Shown in pieces: positions 33,563 through 44,399 of a stretch of 64,000 nucleotides of DNA. The stretch lies in the NCBI GenBank assembly GCA_949128115.1, contig OX421965.1:36017681-36081680 (forward strand). Reading direction: 5' to 3'. The stretch comes from Anaspis maculata. Lineage: Eukaryota > Arthropoda > Insecta > Coleoptera > Scraptiidae. Below the pieces are notes generated by a model that had not been told where the DNA came from, ran no database searches, and saw nothing but the letters and a program-made list of their open reading frames with translations. Positions within the stretch are counted from its first letter, which is position 1; every line of letters begins with the position of its first letter. Position numbers and translations under genes: made by a program.

Positions 33563-34494
33563 TCTTTGTGAAAACTGGAAGGAGGAGGCGAATGCTTAGC
33601 GAGAGTGGCCCCCATAATGAAAGAAAAAGCGTGGGGGCCGAGCGCCTGGATAATTCTAGAGTTATCAGAAAAGAAAGCGTGAAGTTCCAAGTGGGTATGG
33701 GGCTGAAGCCCAAAAGTTGGAACTGTCTGAATGTAGAGGATATTTTCCTGTGATGATGTCAAGAAGGAAAAGCTTATTCAAGCAATGGCAAATGCAAGCG
33801 ATAGCCAAAGGTGTTTATTTTGGGCGCGTTTTCTCCGAGGGCGTTTTTTTCGGAGGTGTTTTTTCCTGGGGGTGTTTTTTTCCCGCGGTATTTATTCCAG
33901 AGACGTTTTTTCCGAGAATGTTTTGTTGGATTGTTTTTTCCTAGATCCATGGAAGAGGACTGCAAAAGCTCATACGAAGGAGAAATAAGAACTGGAATGG
34001 CGGGAGAGAATGATATGATGATGATGTTATGATAGCCAACCATCCTCCAAAGTAAAGCTTCAGCAGTTCCGGGGGCGGGTTAACCACTAGGTTTGATAAG
34101 GGATTTAGTGGGTAGGGTTTGCGAAGACGCGGCGAATCTCACACTCCCCCGGAGCCATCCAGCCGGGGCGTGCGTTAAGAGCATTCCCCTCCTTCGGAAA
34201 AAAAATCCTTGAGTGAAGATATGCTACTAGAAGTCAGGGCGTGATATCCTCTCTGCTGTAACATGACGGCCCGTGGCTGTAAAGAGCCTCAATATATTAC
34301 TTTAAATACCAATATCCAGCCCAATGACATTTGGTATTCAGTTGAGGATTGAAGCGGTTTTTTAGTTCAATATGACCGGGCTGTTACTCTCAGAAATGTA
34401 TCCAATAATCGGAAAACTCACCCAAAAAGATTTAGTATGAATCAAATATACAGCAAAAAAAAGTGAATAGGTATCACTATACAATAAAGATATA
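33563..34494. other. No gene; short imperfect tandem repeat
   Basis: At about 33812-33945 the sequence GGCGTTTTTTTCCGAGG and variants recur every 15-20 bases (T-runs ending CC followed by a G-rich spacer). They give spuriously open frames such as VFFGGVFSWG. Near 33610-33640 GGCCCCCA and TGGGGGCC form a small hairpin. Nothing else is recognised. Confidence 0.5.
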
Positions 34495-34737
34495 GGGCCG
34501 TATTCATACCTCGCTTTTAAGCTAAAAGCGCTTTTAGTGCGATGCGCATTTAGGGACATTTCTCATATTTCAGTGTTCAAAAATACAAATTAACTCGCAA
34601 ATTAATTGCAATTGAGTACATACAATCGCTCCCAATCGCAATAATGTATTTTTGAACACTGAAATATGAGAAATGCCCCTAAATGCGCATCGCACTAAAA
34701 GCGCTTTTAGCTTAAAAGCGAGGTATGAATACGGCCC
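34495..34737. mobile_element. MITE with ~100-bp near-perfect inverted arms
   Basis: It starts GGGCCGTATTCATACCTCGC and ends with the exact complement. The arms stay complementary through AAGCTAAAAGCGCTTTTAGT, TGCGATGCGCATTTAGGG and ATTTCTCATATTTCAGTG to about 100 bases each with one obvious indel, leaving about 45 bases of loop. ATA follows both ends and may be the duplication. It is AT-tailed and noncoding, and shares its terminal CCGTATTCATA with the element at 53284. Confidence 0.85.
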
Positions 34738-37053
34738 ATAACCTGCAAAGGTTATATGACAAAATGCTCGACTGAATGTACGTACTTAAACGACTATAAT
34801 AGTGATACACCCGGGACGGACTATCCTGTGACACCCCCTCCCCCCAAACCTACCTAGAGAATGATCTACAGACTGCGTAGTGACACCCCCTGTGCTGAAT
34901 TAGTCAATGTTGCGCCCTGAGACTTCAAGGATCGAAAAATCGCGCCCAATTAGTGACACGGTATTTTTGGACATAGAGAAACAATTTCTCGACAAAGCGG
35001 AAAATACTACGAATATTGACTAATGTAAGAAAAAAGCTCCGCAGACAAATTTTTTTCGGAAGACGGGTGTTCACCAGCTTGTTTTGCACCCTCCAAGGCC
35101 TTGCGCCCCAGTTTTGTAGACCCCTTTTGCACCGCGAATAATCCGACACTGACACCCTCTTACTGTTGGTACCCGGTGCGGATTGCATCCCCCGCCTCCC
35201 TGTTGGTACGCCACTGGCCAGCGCTGTCAATTCCATTACTGACCTAGGTAGGGAATGAGTGCATCCCAAACCTCCTCGGAGTAAGAAGTGCGAATGCATT
35301 TTAGTATGATCGTATATTTTGGAAGTAAAATTGTAAGTTTATACATACTCTCGACGGTAAATGCATAGTTCCAGCTTCCAGTTAGTCTACAGGCGACTGG
35401 AGGCCTTCTTTTGCCCTCAGCAGTAATGATGCATTACCCGTCTCGGTACCACTACTATACTATAAAATTTAAAGCAAGGTCAGTGGCCACTGACCAGGTC
35501 AGCATTATTGCAAGGTAAATTTGTAAAGCGCATTTCCAAAAACGACAAACTTGTTTGTGCTATTTATATCCAGCATGTTCTACCGAGGTACGCAAACCGT
35601 GACATAAAGGAAACCACGAAGCGCCGTTTTCGCCCATTTTGCTCTGCATCGGAAACCCGAGTTCCTATACACTAAAACGCAAAACAGCAGCAAGAAGAGC
35701 CGGTGTGGTACAGTACACTTGGTATATGGATTTTGTTTGCGTAATAATAAACTGGCACACAAAACCTAACTACTCCTATAGCTGGATACTACACCAAACA
35801 GCGCTCCTGCTGTTTAGCAGTAGCACAGCGCCGTCGCCAGTGCCGACGCCACCGCCGCCTCCAACTTGTTTTCGTTGCCGGTCTCGAAATAATTGGACTT
35901 TCCGTAAAATCCAGACACGTAGTAGAACCACAAACGATCAAAGTTCGAAAGCAAAACGAACAAAAACGTCAGTGCCTCCCTATATGCCCACGCTTCAGTT
36001 CGGCGGTGTGTTTTGTAGCTCTATAGCTGCTATTGAGCAACAGCACTTGCTCTGCCCTGCCCGTTAAGTGGGACGTACCCCAAACGACGTTTTACAAGGT
36101 GTCTTCATTTGTATTGGACCGCTGATCGCGATACCAAGTCAAACAATAAATTTCTCCAATATGGGCGCTACCATATTGTGGCTAACATACCCGCAGTTCT
36201 CAAATACTTACAGAAAGTAACAAGACCATCAGGTTTGTTCCGCTTCGGAAAACTCAGCATTGCAAGTATAAGGAGTGTAGAAGGTTTGAGAACCACTGCC
36301 TGCCAATTTAGACAGGTTGGCAGATCTGGATCACCGCCATCGCAAATGCGTGGTTTGATAGATTTATAACCAGACTAACAGTGAGTTTTAGTGTAGTGTG
36401 TTTGTGCACTGTCACGGTGGTGTGTCTGCGATAATTGCATCAAATCGATTTCGGTGTGTTTTTGATTCGTTCTGTAATAATACCCTGGTCATTCATGACG
36501 AAATTTATTATTTATTCATTATCCTTCGTTTAGTGAAAGAAAACAGTGTAATGTCGGTGCGGCAGGCAAAAACAATAAAGAAACGTGGCAGGCAGTGAGC
36601 AAATTCAGGCAAAATTTGTGAAGAAGAGCGCCCAGTTTTTTCCACAATTTTTTGCCCATGGCGTTATTCGCTCGCTTCGCTCGCTGCTACATTCGGGCGT
36701 AGTAAGAATCCGAGACTGTTCCCTTTCCTAGACGACGCCCATGATCATAACATCTGATGATCTCTATGTCGAAGTAATATAGTTATGGAATTTCATGTCT
36801 ATGGAATCTTTGAATCGAAATTACACCTTTACAATACTGTAATTTTTCAGGTTATCCTCTTGGCAGCCCCGGAAATCTATCGATTTTGGAAAAGAAGCTA
36901 GGAAAACAGCACCCAAATTGAGCGCTCAGTTTAAAGAGAAGCATGTAAAGAGATATTTAAATTTTGGTTTTAGAGAGAATTTGAGATAACATGAGAATAA
37001 TCGTCACAGTTTCACTCACCTACGTAGATGACCTTCTTATATGCCGTTTTAAA
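34738..37053. other. No gene recognised
   Basis: The longest frame (35639-36067, 142 codons) is proline- and serine-rich in part and has no motif; I do not call it. The segment 36265-36375 (GTGTAGAAGGTTTGAGAACCACTGCCTGCC) recurs, diverged, at 45676-45790. Confidence 0.4.
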
Positions 37054-37225
37054 TTCAGTAGAAGTACTTTTTGGAGCAAAATAAAGTGACAAGCTGGGGG
37101 GGCTACGGCTACAGCTGATGGCACCTGCAGAGTTTTAGTGTGAAACTATCAACGACCATCATCTGTATCCTCCCAGCGCTTCAGCTTGTCACTTTAATTT
37201 TGCCCCAAAAAGTCATTTTACTGGA
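37054..37225. mobile_element. Small inverted-repeat element
   Basis: TTCAGTAGAAGTACTTTTTGG with AATAAAGTGACAAGCTG on the left pairs with the complementary strand on the right (CAGCTTGTCACTTTAATTTTG, CCAAAAAGTCATTTTACTGG). The arms are about 45 bases with several mismatches and the element has no ORF. Confidence 0.6.
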
Positions 37226-37244
37226 AATAAAAAGTGGACGGGAT

Positions 37245-38528
37245 ATACCGGGTGATCATTTGAAAACTATCTACCTGCAATAACTCCTGATTCCTAGTAG
37301 TCCGGGAGACGGACGCATGTTTAGTACCCCGATCGAGTTATGTTTTGAGACTATCATCTATGTATCGAGAAAATATGTGTAACCATGGAATGGCCATCCT
37401 GTCTAAGTAAATCCTGCCGGAAATGCAATCAAATAAATGATTTAAAAATTGTAGAATAGAACCTTCAAAATTTTTGTCGACAAATGTCAGTCACATTAAT
37501 GATGGCACACAACAATCACCCCTTTGACGCGCCACTGTCAGAACTTACATGGTGCTGCTAAGCAACTATCGTTACGCATAAGCAAAACTAGATGAGTTTC
37601 TGACAGTGGCATTCTCAAGTAAAATGAGAATGCCTTTTATTCCCATGAAGAGTTTCTCCAGCACAAATTTTAATATTGTAATGTAAATATTGGTACCTCA
37701 TAGGTACTGGAATGTTTTACAATGTTTTGTTGATAAGTGTTTGAAAATTCTGTAAAATTTCTCTAAGTATGGATACCTACTTATTGAGGTGCCTCTTCTT
37801 TTCTGTAATGTTTTATGTACCTTTCCATTGACATGTGAATGTACCTACTCCATGTTCTTTTTTGTGTTACAAACATAAATTTTTCATGTAGGTACAGAAA
37901 TCATAAATAAAAATCTATTCTATTCTATTCTTTCTGAAAACAGTTCTCTTGAAATTTTCAACCCCTTTTCCAATAAAATGGACATTTGGAGTATTTCAGG
38001 AGGGAAACAGGAGGTGTTGAAAATTTCGAAAAAATTGTTTTCAGGGAGGGAATTAAATTTTCTCCAATTTGATGTTTCACAAAGTAGGTAGTGTCATTTT
38101 AGATTTTTGAGGTGAGGTCGGGGGAGCGAAGGCGTGAATTCGGGTGGCACTTTTTCCATAGAAAATTTTCTCTTTTGATGCTATGCGCAATGACGCTGAA
38201 TGCATTTAAGAGAACTGAGAGGTCAAGAATGTTAAATTGGACGCTCAGAGAATTTTACGAAGAGGGGTGGGGTTGAAAGTTTAAAAAATATTTTTTTCAA
38301 AGAGAAAATCCAATTCTCTTCAATTTGATGTATTGCAAGGTAGGTGGTTTCATTTAAAATTTCAAAGTTGGGGTGGGTGAGGGCGAGGGGGTTGAAGATA
38401 GCAATTCACCAATGTATGTTTCAGACGTTCCCCGTGATATAATAATCTACCTGTTTTTGCTCGAAGACATCTTCATTAGGAATCTGGAGTTATTGCAGGT
38501 GGATAGTTTTCAAATGATCACTCGATAT
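37245..38528. mobile_element. DNA element with 51-bp terminal inverted repeats
   Basis: The left end (TACCGGGTGATCATTTGAAA..., 37246-37296) and the right end (38477-38527) are inverted with about six mismatches in 51 bases, sharing ACTATCTACCTGCAATAACTCC. The 1.28-kb interior has no ORF, so it would need a transposase in trans. Inside are two ~247-bp direct repeats (compare 38066 with 38313, CAATTTGATGT). A (ATTCT)n tail after AATAAAAATC at about 37905-37932 looks like the 3' end of a nested LINE or SINE. Confidence 0.7.
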
Positions 38529-39210
38529 GTAATAATACTCACGTAACTATACACGGAACTTACAAAGACAGCATGATGTAGAGAGGGAACGGCCCCCTCA
38601 TTTCTAATGAGCAAAATACTCATAGACAGAGAAGCTGCGTTTCTTTGGCACAGAAAAACAGAAGATCTTTGAAGTCAAACACAGTGTACATTCATTCGGA
38701 AGCACCCTGTATGCGCCCTAGCAGAAACGGAACCCGCATAATTGCCTTCTACTTTGTACCCATATACCTACTCCGTATACTTTCCTCCCTTCGCCGCCGG
38801 CTGTATACTCCTTTGCGTGTCTCTCTCGTGTGAAATAATCGTCGTCTTTAATAAGTTTCGTTGTTGAGGATAGTATTATGGCAGTTGTAGTAAAGCAGCA
38901 TCAGGTAGCATCATATTGACATATCCAAGTTTTAATTAAAAATGAAATTCCGTACGCGTAGCAAACTCGACGCGAAAGTGGAGGACTGGAGGCGCAATGG
39001 CAATGATGGGGTTCTCACAATGAGGGGCACCATGTGCCTTGTGCGACTTTGAAAAGAGATCATCTAGAGAATGAGGAAAGGCGGGTGTGGTAAGAACTCC
39101 TAGCAGGTTCGACAATAACAAGTCGCTATTGTGTGTCCGGTCCAGTTTTGTGCATCGTCCTATTTTTAGCGCACTTCTCCAAACGGGAAGGCGCTTTTGT
39201 CCTCGCTTTG
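38529..39210. other. No feature seen
   Basis: No ORF with a motif and no repeat I can assign. Confidence 0.4.
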
Positions 39211-39245
39211 TCCGTCCGTCCGTCCGTCCGTCCGTCCGTCCGTCC
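39211..39245 (+). repeat. (TCCG)n microsatellite
   Basis: About eight TCCG units (TCCGTCCGTCCG...). It lies just upstream of the 400-bp tandem repeats. Confidence 0.9.
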
Positions 39246-39284
39246 CCGCATCTAGTCCTAGACGAAAAGGTTTTTGCGAAAAAT

Positions 39285-40060
39285 TTTTACTCCATTGGGT
39301 AGCTCATGACCTTGTATCCCGAACCAAGAAAAATCTTGACGAAATAATAATAAACAATGACAATAATAACAATTTAGTGTGACGCGGCATCGCCGTTGAA
39401 TGCTGCATTTCAGAAGCCGGCCTGATCTCGAAAGTTATCACATGCGAGGAAGTACCCGATCTTATCATTTTACCATAATACATATGCGGAGTTATATTTA
39501 GAGGATGATTTGAACTTTATTTTAATGAAAATTTCACATCGGTGCGAGGTGCCGATTAGTAGTTATTAATTTTTGAACATGACTCCGAAACTACGGCTCG
39601 GCCGCAAATGATCTATTCGTTGCTTGCTGGTGCTTGATATCCTTTCCTCCGAACAAAACGAAATTCAATACAGAAAATATTTCAACTCGAATGGGTAGCT
39701 CATGGCCTTGGTACGCGAATCAAGAATAATGTTGCCGAAATAATCATGAACAATTACAAAAATAACATTTTGGTGTAGGGCGGCTTCGCCGATCAAGTGC
39801 TGGCATTCGCGGTAAGATGTAGAAAGTTGCGATATGCAGGCAACTACAATTTCTTAATGAAATACATCACTGCATGTACGGCATTATATTTAGAGAACAA
39901 TTTGAACTTTCTTTTGACAAAAACCCCACTTCGATCCGACCGTTAGGTCAATTGTTATCGATTTTTGAAAACGGCCGCAAAGCCACGGCTCGGCGCATAT
40001 TACACGACCCTACAAATTTAAAATCAGACGTGCCGAAATAGTAATTGAACAATTTGAAAT
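39285..40060 (+). repeat. Two to three ~400-bp tandem units
   Basis: GGGTAGCTCATG(A/G)CCTTG occurs at 39296 and 39702, GAATAAT/AAATAAT..AACAAT blocks follow each, and ATTATATTTAGAG..TTTGAACTTT occurs at 39490 and 39881. The spacing is about 390-406 bases. A third partial unit begins near 40020 (ACGTGCCGAAATAGTAATTGAAC). No coding frame is present. Confidence 0.7.
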
Positions 40061-40265
40061 AGCCAATACTAGGTACCTGAAGGATAATGGCACTCAAATT
40101 ACGAAACATGTTCGCTCAATAACAAAAAAAAAGTAGGTAGGTATCACTAAAAATCATGTGACAAGGCTACCATTTTTTCGGTTTTTCGATAAAAAAGAAA
40201 TGTTCCAATTCAAAAGTGAACCCGATATTCGTGTTCAGGAGGTCGAAATCAGTTGGAGCACATTT

Positions 40266-40301
40266 TTTTATATAAGTAACAGAATGACGCTTATGTGGCC
40301 G

Positions 40302-40336
<35 letters not shown>

Positions 40337-41020
40337 CGAGTCCGTGCAGAAATTAAGACGCTGTACTCCTTCTCGAGAATTGAAACAAGAGTCTTGGAAC
40401 TTTTTTCCGATTAATAGCTGATGTCTCCAAGGGTGGCCAATGGGCACTATTTTTGTTATCCATACATCGTTATCATTATTCTCAAAAAACAGAGATCTCC
40501 TGTGCACTTCGATGAAGTTGAACTTCTCCTCGGGAAATAAAGCTACAGCCGTTGAAGATTGAACTTTATTCGGTGGATAGCTTAGGTCCTCAAGGACCAA
40601 ATAGGCAGGTTGGCTTTCATAATTCGGCCGCCATCTTGGCTGCCATATTGAAATTTCTTATTAGTGGAACGATTGTCATGAAACTTAAAACTCACCCTTG
40701 TCTAGTATGATCATTCTTATTTTCAAGCCAAATTTTATGATTGCCCCACCATCTTGGCCGCCATATTGAAATCTCTTATAAGTGGAAAGATTTTCATGAA
40801 ACTTGAGAGTTACGCTTGTCTCGTACGATCATTCCTATTTTCAAGCTGAGTTTTATAATTCTGCCGCCATCTTGGCCGCCATATTGAAATCTCTTGTTAG
40901 TGGAACGATTTTCATGAAACTTGGAACTTACCCTTGTCTAGTACGATCATTTTGATTTTCAAGCCGAATTTCATGATTCTGTCGATATTTTGGCCGCCAT
41001 ATTGCAATTTTTTGCCCAAG
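40266..41020 (+). repeat. Dispersed repeat with ~125-bp tandem units
   Basis: It starts AATGACGCTTATGTGGCCGG with (TCTG)n at 40305-40337, and carries the same ordered blocks as the inverse copy at 9445-9700. From 40610 a ~125-bp unit (GCCGCCATCTTGGCCGCCAT, ATTGAAATCTCTT, GTGGAACGATTTTCATGAA, CTTGTCTAGTACGATCATT, TTTTCAAGCC) repeats three and a half times. Units differ by a few bases each. No ORF. Confidence 0.75.
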
Positions 41021-41534
41021 ACGGTAGAACCCTAATCACTTAACATCTTGCGTTCACTAATCCTCCAAAAAGGAAGTGCGCTACTGAGCCTCATGCCCAT
41101 GAGGCATATTCGCTTGTTCTATTTACCGAGTGGGTGCACCATGGCATTCAGTTCGACCTCGAGTTCGACCTATGCGGAGCCACAGACGCCAGGAATTAGC
41201 TGAAATGTTTGTGAGAAGCCGATTCACTTCCTTTGTCAATGATGAGCAACTTTAAAATGAACGGGAGCAAAAGTATCCACATAAGATGTATCGAAAGATT
41301 GATGCAGACTTGAGACCTCGATCAGTCGCACTTGTTTTATTCCTCCTATTAGCTATCACAAGCAATCCTTGCTGTTATATTCTCCGTTTCCTGCACAATA
41401 TTACCTTTTTCCAACTCCCAACCCTCTCCAGTACGTCTCTTATCCGCTTCCGCTTGGTAACATTTTCTACTCACGTCAAATTCAACATACATAGTCCGCC
41501 TGGGCTCACTACATCCTACATCGAACTTTGTTAA
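41021..41534. other. No feature seen
   Basis: An 82-codon frame (41286-41534) has no motif; nothing else is found. Confidence 0.4.
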
Positions 41535-42017
41535 AAAGGACCCCGCACGTTTTCTATGAAAAAGTGGTTTTGGTGAATTTGGCTAAATTTTTTATATGTT
41601 GTAGGTCTTGATTCAAGAAATATATTCCTGAAAAATTGGACCCCTCCTATGAACAGTTTTTCCCCTACACCCCTAATAAGGCCAAAATTAGGAATAGTCT
41701 CAAATTTTTTGAAATTCATGAAACTGGTTCAAATCAAACTCATGATCATGGGAAAAATAATTAAAAAAATCCAAGTTGTGAATTGGGGTAGTTATCAAGG
41801 GGGTTGGGGGTTAAAATTGAGAAAATAACAAAAAAAATAAATAAATAAAAAAATCCGAATTTTTCCATCCATCTTATAAAATCTGAACAAAATAATAATC
41901 GAGAAATAATTTTGGAAAATCTGAATTAATTGATTGGGGGTTATTCTAAAGGGGGCTGGGGGTCAAAATCAAGAAAATGCAGTGAAATTCCGGAATTTGC
42001 GGTTCCCATAAGATATG

Positions 42018-42146
42018 GGGTAGTATTAATAAAAAATAAGCATGAGCATTTGCTTGGATTTCATAGCCGTTGCTAGGGAAAGTCTGCTTAGCAACTCCTC
42101 AAAAACCTAATCAAATGCTTATGCTTGGTTTTTATTAATACTACCC
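42018..42146. mobile_element. MITE nested in P1 left arm
   Basis: GGGTAGTATTAATAAAAA and its complement form the ends; the arms pair for about 35 bases. ATG directly flanks both sides (42015-42017 and 42147-42149). The uninterrupted equivalent in P2 (around 46160-46185) confirms the insertion. Confidence 0.8.
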
Positions 42147-42720
42147 ATGATTTTACGAGCAATGGGGAAATTGCTCAAAAAAATCTAAACCAATGATATC
42201 GGGTGTTATTGAGGGGGTAGAGGGTCTAAATTGAGAAAACAGTGGAGTTCTGGAACTTCCAGTTTATCTAGGAAGATCTGGGCGAATGACAAAATGATAA
42301 TACAACCAATGTGAATAAGGACTGAGTTCATCGTTTCTCGATCATCCTCACCCCTTACCCAGGTACCTGGGTACAACCATTATGATACTTACCCACAACC
42401 ACAATGAGGGCTGATGAAGGGGGTGGGGGGTGGAATCGAAACTTGCAACAGCATTATTATTTACAGTTCTCGAGAAGCTCTTCACGGTTCTGTGTGCTGT
42501 CCATCATATAGCTTGTGTCAAAAAGTAAAAAAACTGTCTGGACTATCTTTTTTTAAATAAACATAAATCCTGATTGATTCAGTGGGATTCCAAAAATAGA
42601 TTGATATTGTAAGTTAGGCTCAATTTTCCAGATCTGAATTTTCTAGAGGGTCTTTCAATAAGAGTGAAAGAACTTTGATAAGAATTTACTGTCATTTTTT
42701 GACATAAATACTCAGTAAGG

Positions 42721-42824
42721 GGTGTTTTTTTTAATCTGGCGTCAAAGTGTGCTGTGCTCTAGCCAAATTCGTCTGCATTCGGCCAGAGCAGAGCACACTT
42801 CGACGCCAGATTTAAAAAACAACC
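42721..42824. repeat. Snapback MITE inside the mariner relic
   Basis: The left arm (GGTGTTTTTTTTAATCTGGC, GTCAAAGTGTGCTGTGCTCT) pairs with the right arm (AGAGCAGAGCACACTTCGAC, GCCAGATTTAAAAAACAACC) for about 43 bases around a 17-base loop. It has no ORF. Confidence 0.75.
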
Positions 42825-42848
42825 GTTATATCTTACAAAATCATCTTC

Positions 42849-43290
42849 TTCCAACAAGACGGGGCTACGTGCCACACAGCAGGATTATTATTTCGTATGG
42901 ATTTAGTACATTGCACAATAAAGAAAGAAAAATGTATAAAAAGTATAAATAAATGATGGGTAAATTGGTGAAAAATCAAAGAAGCAGGAGAAACCTTGGG
43001 ACTTGTTGGCCGAAAACTTCCAAGGAAGAACAATTTCGCGGAACGGCGATTTCAATTGGCCAGCGAGATCTTGCGATATTACGTCCCTGGACTTTTTTCT
43101 GTGGGGGTATGTGAAGTTCCTGGTAGAATAAGCCACAACCATACAAGAACAAGTCTAGAACCATTGAAGCCCTGGGGGACAATATTGTGCGTGTTATTAC
43201 TGAAATATAGCCCGATATCTGCCGGAAAGTTATTACAAATTGAACTTCCCGTCTGCACCCCGTTAGACAAAGTCGAGGAGGCCATTTACT
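42849..43290 (+). pseudogene. Mariner-like transposase fragment
   Basis: The frame from 42849 reads FQQDGATCHTAG, the block around the second catalytic aspartate. After a noncoding interruption of about 110 bases, ENFQGRTISRNGDFNWPARS and CDITSLDFFLWGYVKFLVE follow (about 43005-43123), with the last acidic residue in LDFFLWG. Stops follow. The N-terminal DNA-binding half is absent. The motifs match the mariner branch with QQDGA(T)xH and DFFLWG, not Tc1. Confidence 0.8.
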
Positions 43291-44399
43291 AGATGTTATT
43301 TTGCACACATAATGTTGAAAACTTTTCTTTAACATAGAGTCAATTAGATATTGTTAACCCCAACATAATTTGTTTAATTCCAATTTGAAGTTCTATGACT
43401 CTTATTGAAAGACCCTATATATGAATTTAAAGTTTCGGAATTTCTTCCTTTTTCTAGATTTTGACCACTGTCCCCTCAGTTGGTAACTATCTCAATTTAT
43501 AGATTCAGATTCTTTTCAATTACTTCTCGACGAGCTTCTCCATTACCCTTTTCCTGGAATGCTAATTCCTTCACTGGATTTCGACCCCCGCCCCCTCGAT
43601 AATTACTCCAATTTACAACTTATATTTTTTTTATTATTCAACTTAATTTCAACTTAATTCTTATTTGAGAAAGGACCTGGACTAGGACTAGGACCTGGCT
43701 GTAGGCAGAATAAATTATGGTGGGTGGGAAAAGGGATGGTCGAGAAATGGAGAACTCAATCCTTATGCAAATTGGTTTTATTATCATTTTGTCATTCACC
43801 CAGATCAATTTCTAGATGAACTGTAAGGTCCAGAATTTCATTGTTGTTTTGATTTCGACCCTCTACTTCCTCAATAACACCAGAACTCATTGGTTTAGAT
43901 TTTTTTGAATTATTTTCCCAATAATGTGAACGCAAGTTTCGGAATGTTACTCCGTTCCCTTGATTTTGACCCCCAGCCCCCTTTAGAATAACCCCCAAAT
44001 AATTGTTTTATATTTTCCAAAATTATTTCTCGATTATTATTCTGTTCAGATTTTATAAGAATGAAAAAAATCTGAATTTTAATTTATTTTCTCAATTTCG
44101 ACCCCCAACCCCCTTGATAATTACCGCAATTCACAACTTGGATTTTTTTAAATATTTTTCCCATGATCATGAGTTTGATTTGAACCCGTTTCATGAATTT
44201 CAAAAGATTTGAGTCTATTCCTAATTTTGGCCTTATAAGGGGTGTAGGGGAAAAACTGTTCATAGGAGGGGTCCAATTTTTCAGGAATATATTTCTTGAA
44301 TCAAGATTTACAACATATAAAAAATTTAGCCAAATTCACCGAAACCACTTTTTCATAGAAAACGTGCGGGGTCCTTTATCTTTTTATTTTCAAAAAATG

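Larger units (their letters stand above)
42646..43415 (+). mobile_element. Mariner-like element remnant in P1 centre
   Basis: The ends are inverted: GGGTCTTTCAATAAGAG on the left, CTCTTATTGAAAGACCC on the right. They are flanked by TA (42644-42645 and 43416-43417). At the same position P2 reads straight through (AAATCTGAATTTTTAG...CTATGAATTC near 46675), so the site was empty before. The element is 770 bp, shorter than a complete mariner. Confidence 0.8.
41535..44377. mobile_element. Foldback element P1, arms of ~150-bp subrepeats
   Basis: The outer ends AAAGGACCCCGCACGTTTTC and its complement bracket two long inverted arms (left 41535-42645, right 43416-44377). Each arm is a chain of degenerate ~130-200-bp units that all carry GGGGGT(T/C)AAAAT(T/C)GAGAAAA followed by AAATTCCGGAAC. 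On the left arm these sit near 41801, 41951, 42212 and 42417. Long inverted arms built from tandem subrepeats are the hallmark of Drosophila FB-type foldback transposons. No transposase belongs to the element itself. Three insertions are nested in it: a MITE at 42018, a mariner relic at 42646 and a snapback inside that. Confidence 0.8.

Noticed and set aside
33717..34043. Overlapping hydrophobic ORFs with FF/GV repeats
   Set aside because: They arise from a T-rich mini-repeat in all frames, not from a gene.
35639..36067. 142-codon plus-strand ORF
   Set aside because: Proline/serine-rich low complexity in part, no recognisable domain.
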